Positions 62,375 through 64,000 of a stretch of DNA of 64,000 nucleotides are shown one piece after another. This stretch comes from JBBQYA01 sp031412335. GTDB lineage: Bacteria > Bacteroidota > Bacteroidia > Sphingobacteriales > Sphingobacteriaceae. The stretch covers positions 1 through 64,000 of the forward strand of contig JANOCT010000016.1 in assembly GCA_031412335.1 (NCBI GenBank). The letters are read 5' to 3'. Position 1 is the first letter of the stretch, and each line of letters opens with the position of its first letter. A model generated the notes under the pieces. That model saw nothing but the letters and a program-made list of their open reading frames with translations, was not told the DNA's origin and made no database searches. A program made the translations under genes and the position numbers.

Positions 62375-63067
62375 TTATAAATTTTCTATTTCAAATTTTT
62401 CTTCAATAATTTTCCCTTTCTCACATCGTATAATTCTAGATGGGAAACGCTCAATCATACGGTAATCGTGTGTTGCCATTAAAACTGCGGTACCATTTCT
62501 GCAAATTTCTTTTAATAACTGCATAATTTCTACAGAAGTATCCGGATCCAAGTTTCCAGTCGGCTCATCTGCAAGAATAATTTCTGGATTATTTACCAAT
62601 GCTCTAGCAATTACCACTCGTTGTTGTTCACCACCAGATAATTCATGTGGCATTTTATGTGATTTGTTTTCCAAACCGACCAATGCCATTACATCTTCAA
62701 TTCTCTGTTTTATGGATAATTCATTTTCCCAGCCAGTAGCGTGCATCACAAATTCTAGATTTTTGCCAGTTGTTCGATCAGTTAATAGTTGAAAATCCTG
62801 AAAAACGATGCCTAATTTTCTTCTTAAAAAAGGTATCTCGCTATCTTTAATTGTATTCAAATCAAACCCCGCTACATTTCCTTGCCCTTCTGTTATCGAC
62901 AAATCGCCATAAATAGTGCGTAGCAAACTGCTTTTTCCACTTCCTGTTTGTCCGATCATGAATACAAACTCTCCGCTATGAATTTCAAGGTTTACCTCAA
63001 ATAAAACCTGATGATCATAGTGATGGACGTCTACGTTTTTTAGGCTTATTACCGAATGTTCACTCAT
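62375..63067 (-). CDS. ftsE: Cell-division ABC ATPase FtsE
   Basis: 230 residues with Walker A IGQTGSGKSS (39-46), Q-loop VFQDFQLL, signature ELSGGEQQRVVIARAL, Walker B IILADEPTGNLD and switch His (MATHDYRMIERFP). With FtsX it controls peptidoglycan hydrolases at the septum; ftsX is not adjacent, as is common in this phylum. The ATG overlaps the stop of the small gene upstream by one base. Confidence 0.9.
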   Translation of the reverse strand: MSEHSVISLKNVDVHHYDHQVLFEVNLEIHSGEFVFMIGQTGSGKSSLLRTIYGDLSITEGQGNVAGFDLNTIKDSEIPFLRRKLGIVFQDFQLLTDRTTGKNLEFVMHATGWENELSIKQRIEDVMALVGLENKSHKMPHELSGGEQQRVVIARALVNNPEIILADEPTGNLDPDTSVEIMQLLKEICRNGTAVLMATHDYRMIERFPSRIIRCEKGKIIEEKFEIENL

Positions 63068-63270
63068 TAAATGCTTAGTTTTTGAATTTTGCCGAAAGGC
63101 ATTTGTTGAAAATAGGTAGTTAATTCTTCAATTCTTGAGCCTAAACCGCATTTGTCTAATGCTTTTTCTGGTCTATCGACTCTAAAATAGGCGAGCAATG
63201 TAAATTTGTCGTCTCTTAGTTGAATATAATCTGGAATTTTGGCTACGCCTTTAACTTTTATTGCGTACAA
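63067..63270 (-). CDS. Small conserved protein upstream of ftsE
   Basis: 67 residues. The only possible start is TTG at 63270, with an in-frame TAA six codons further up. The sequence YAIKVKGVAKIPDYIQLRDD continues FTLLAYFRVDRPEKALDKCG, which I recall from Bacteroidota homologues sometimes labelled fructose-6-phosphate aldolase, although it is far too short to be an aldolase. It is coupled to ftsE by a TAATG overlap. The function is unknown. Confidence 0.7.
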   Translation of the reverse strand: MYAIKVKGVAKIPDYIQLRDDKFTLLAYFRVDRPEKALDKCGLGSRIEELTTYFQQMPFGKIQKLSI

Positions 63271-63285
63271 ATTGTAGTATAATTT

Positions 63286-63576
63286 TTAAATGGCTGGATG
63301 TAGATTTTGTTTGTTAATCGTTGATTTTCTTTTTCTGAAGAACTCATCCATATCAACTTTCATTGTTTTCATCCTTGATTTTAAGGTGCCAAATCTAGTA
63401 GATAAAATGTGTTCATAGTCTGCTTCAGAAGAAAGAGATAAAACTTTTTCTAACTCTGCGAACATTTCAGGTTCAACATGTAACTTTAAATGCTGGATTA
63501 CAACTTCGGCTGCATCAGTTGCCTGATCTTTAGACAATTTTGTTTTCTTAGAAATCTTGTCAATTAATGAATTCAT
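63286..63576 (-). CDS. Small helical protein of unknown function
   Basis: 96 residues, mainly helical: SLIDKISKKTKLSKDQATDA, AAEVVIQHLKLHVEPEMFAE and a basic tail with MDEFFRKRKS. No membrane segment or known motif is present. The first half recalls DUF2267-like proteins, but this is weak. It lies 15 bases upstream of the preceding small gene and may belong to the same operon. Confidence 0.65.
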   Translation of the reverse strand: MNSLIDKISKKTKLSKDQATDAAEVVIQHLKLHVEPEMFAELEKVLSLSSEADYEHILSTRFGTLKSRMKTMKVDMDEFFRKRKSTINKQNLHPAI

Positions 63577-63602
63577 CTTTTCGACATTAAATTTGTGTAA
63601 AG

Positions 63603-64000
63603 CTAAACTTCTTTTTGTGTTTCTACTAATTTTTGTAAGAATTCAAGAATGTCAATATTATCTGCATAATCAAACAAACCTAGACGCTGAGCAATTCCAA
63701 AAGGAATAGAATCGAAAATTGTTTTTTGATTTGAAACTATACATTGTAGCTTATCTTTTTCGAGGTCCAATTCCTTTTCGAGGATTGTTAAATCTGAATA
63801 ATATTGATAATGTAAAACGGAAATAGGAGATTGAAAAGCAACATTTTCGGCGATGCTCAAAAACTCATTCGCCAAATGCGTCGCATTATTCATTAACAAC
63901 ACTGTACGGTTGTAGTCGTAGTTATTTTTGTATTTAAAATGCGAATCAACGTTAACATACTTCTGACTCGCCTCAAATAATGAACTAAAATTATATCCTT
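63603..64000 (-). CDS. Acyl-CoA reductase (LuxC family), C-terminal fragment
   Basis: The frame stays open to the end of the window, so this is the last ~130 codons of a longer gene. It reads YNFSSLFEASQKYVNVD, KYKNNYDYNRTVLLMNN, SPISVLHYQYYSDL and IPFGIAQRLGLFDYADNIDI, which match the end of LuxC-like acyl-CoA reductases of Bacteroidota as I recall them. Such enzymes reduce activated fatty acids to aldehydes. The GTG at 63902 is internal and is not the start. Confidence 0.75.
   Translation of the reverse strand, partial: GYNFSSLFEASQKYVNVDSHFKYKNNYDYNRTVLLMNNATHLANEFLSIAENVAFQSPISVLHYQYYSDLTILEKELDLEKDKLQCIVSNQKTIFDSIPFGIAQRLGLFDYADNIDILEFLQKLVETQKEV

Overview
The window is AT-rich DNA from a member of the Bacteroidota. 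The evidence is seven genes encoding secreted proteins, most with recognisable type IX secretion (T9SS) C-terminal sorting domains, a PorV/PorQ-family protein, a SusC/RagA-style TonB receptor with a carboxypeptidase-regulatory N-domain, a Tgt enzyme without the zinc cysteines, an Asn-rich Rho, and promoters of the TTTG / TAnnTTTG type. The gene content would fit the Chitinophagales/Sphingobacteriales side of the phylum, but no 16S rRNA gene is present, so I do not name a genus.

Layout. 1-0.5 kb: 3' end of a secreted beta-helix protein. 0.7-8.9 kb: housekeeping genes (EamA transporter, LptF/G permease, tgt, a GT2 glycosyltransferase, an ECF sigma factor, rsmG, dprA, a CAP protein, a SixA-type phosphatase). 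8.9-13.7 kb: GT9 glycosyltransferase, a PolX whose polymerase site looks dead but whose PHP domain looks intact, and sppA. 13.7-15.1 kb: folK and an Hpt/response-regulator pair. 15.2-20.0 kb: two tandem paralogous choice-of-anchor B surface proteins. 20.0-28.0 kb: purS, pssA, rho, pyrF, DUF2851, a PspC-like protein, an esterase, a Kir-type channel, YtxH and a 57-residue small ORF. 28.8-35.1 kb: clpB, an L,D-transpeptidase-like protein, msrA, tRNA-Lys, an outer-membrane barrel and an Ig-like lipoprotein.

35.3-43.3 kb is the most interesting block. The mutagenic polymerase pair dinB and dnaE2 is split by a two-gene AAA ATPase plus subtilisin-protease module on the opposite strand that matches the IetAS anti-phage/plasmid-stability type. 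dinB and dnaE2 each have a promoter in which the same 15-nt palindrome (GCTAAAAnTTTTAGC) fills the spacer between the -33 and -7 elements with identical geometry. That strongly suggests a shared damage-response repressor encoded elsewhere.

43.9-50.2 kb: an operon of three secreted proteins, two of which carry frameshifts at short homopolymers (each repaired by adding one base). 50.7-57.3 kb: a four-gene operon of lipoprotein, TonB receptor, PorV/PorQ-like barrel and beta-propeller lipoprotein, which is a candidate uncharacterised surface machine. 57.4-64 kb: a small secreted protein, a T9SS cargo, dnaJ, grpE, a TlpA-like thioredoxin, ftsE, two small conserved proteins and the 3' end of a LuxC-type acyl-CoA reductase. 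Intergenic repeats built on ATTCGTGCATTCGTGG and AACCACGAAGGCACAAA occur at five places, and one copy runs into the 5' end of the longest polX reading frame.
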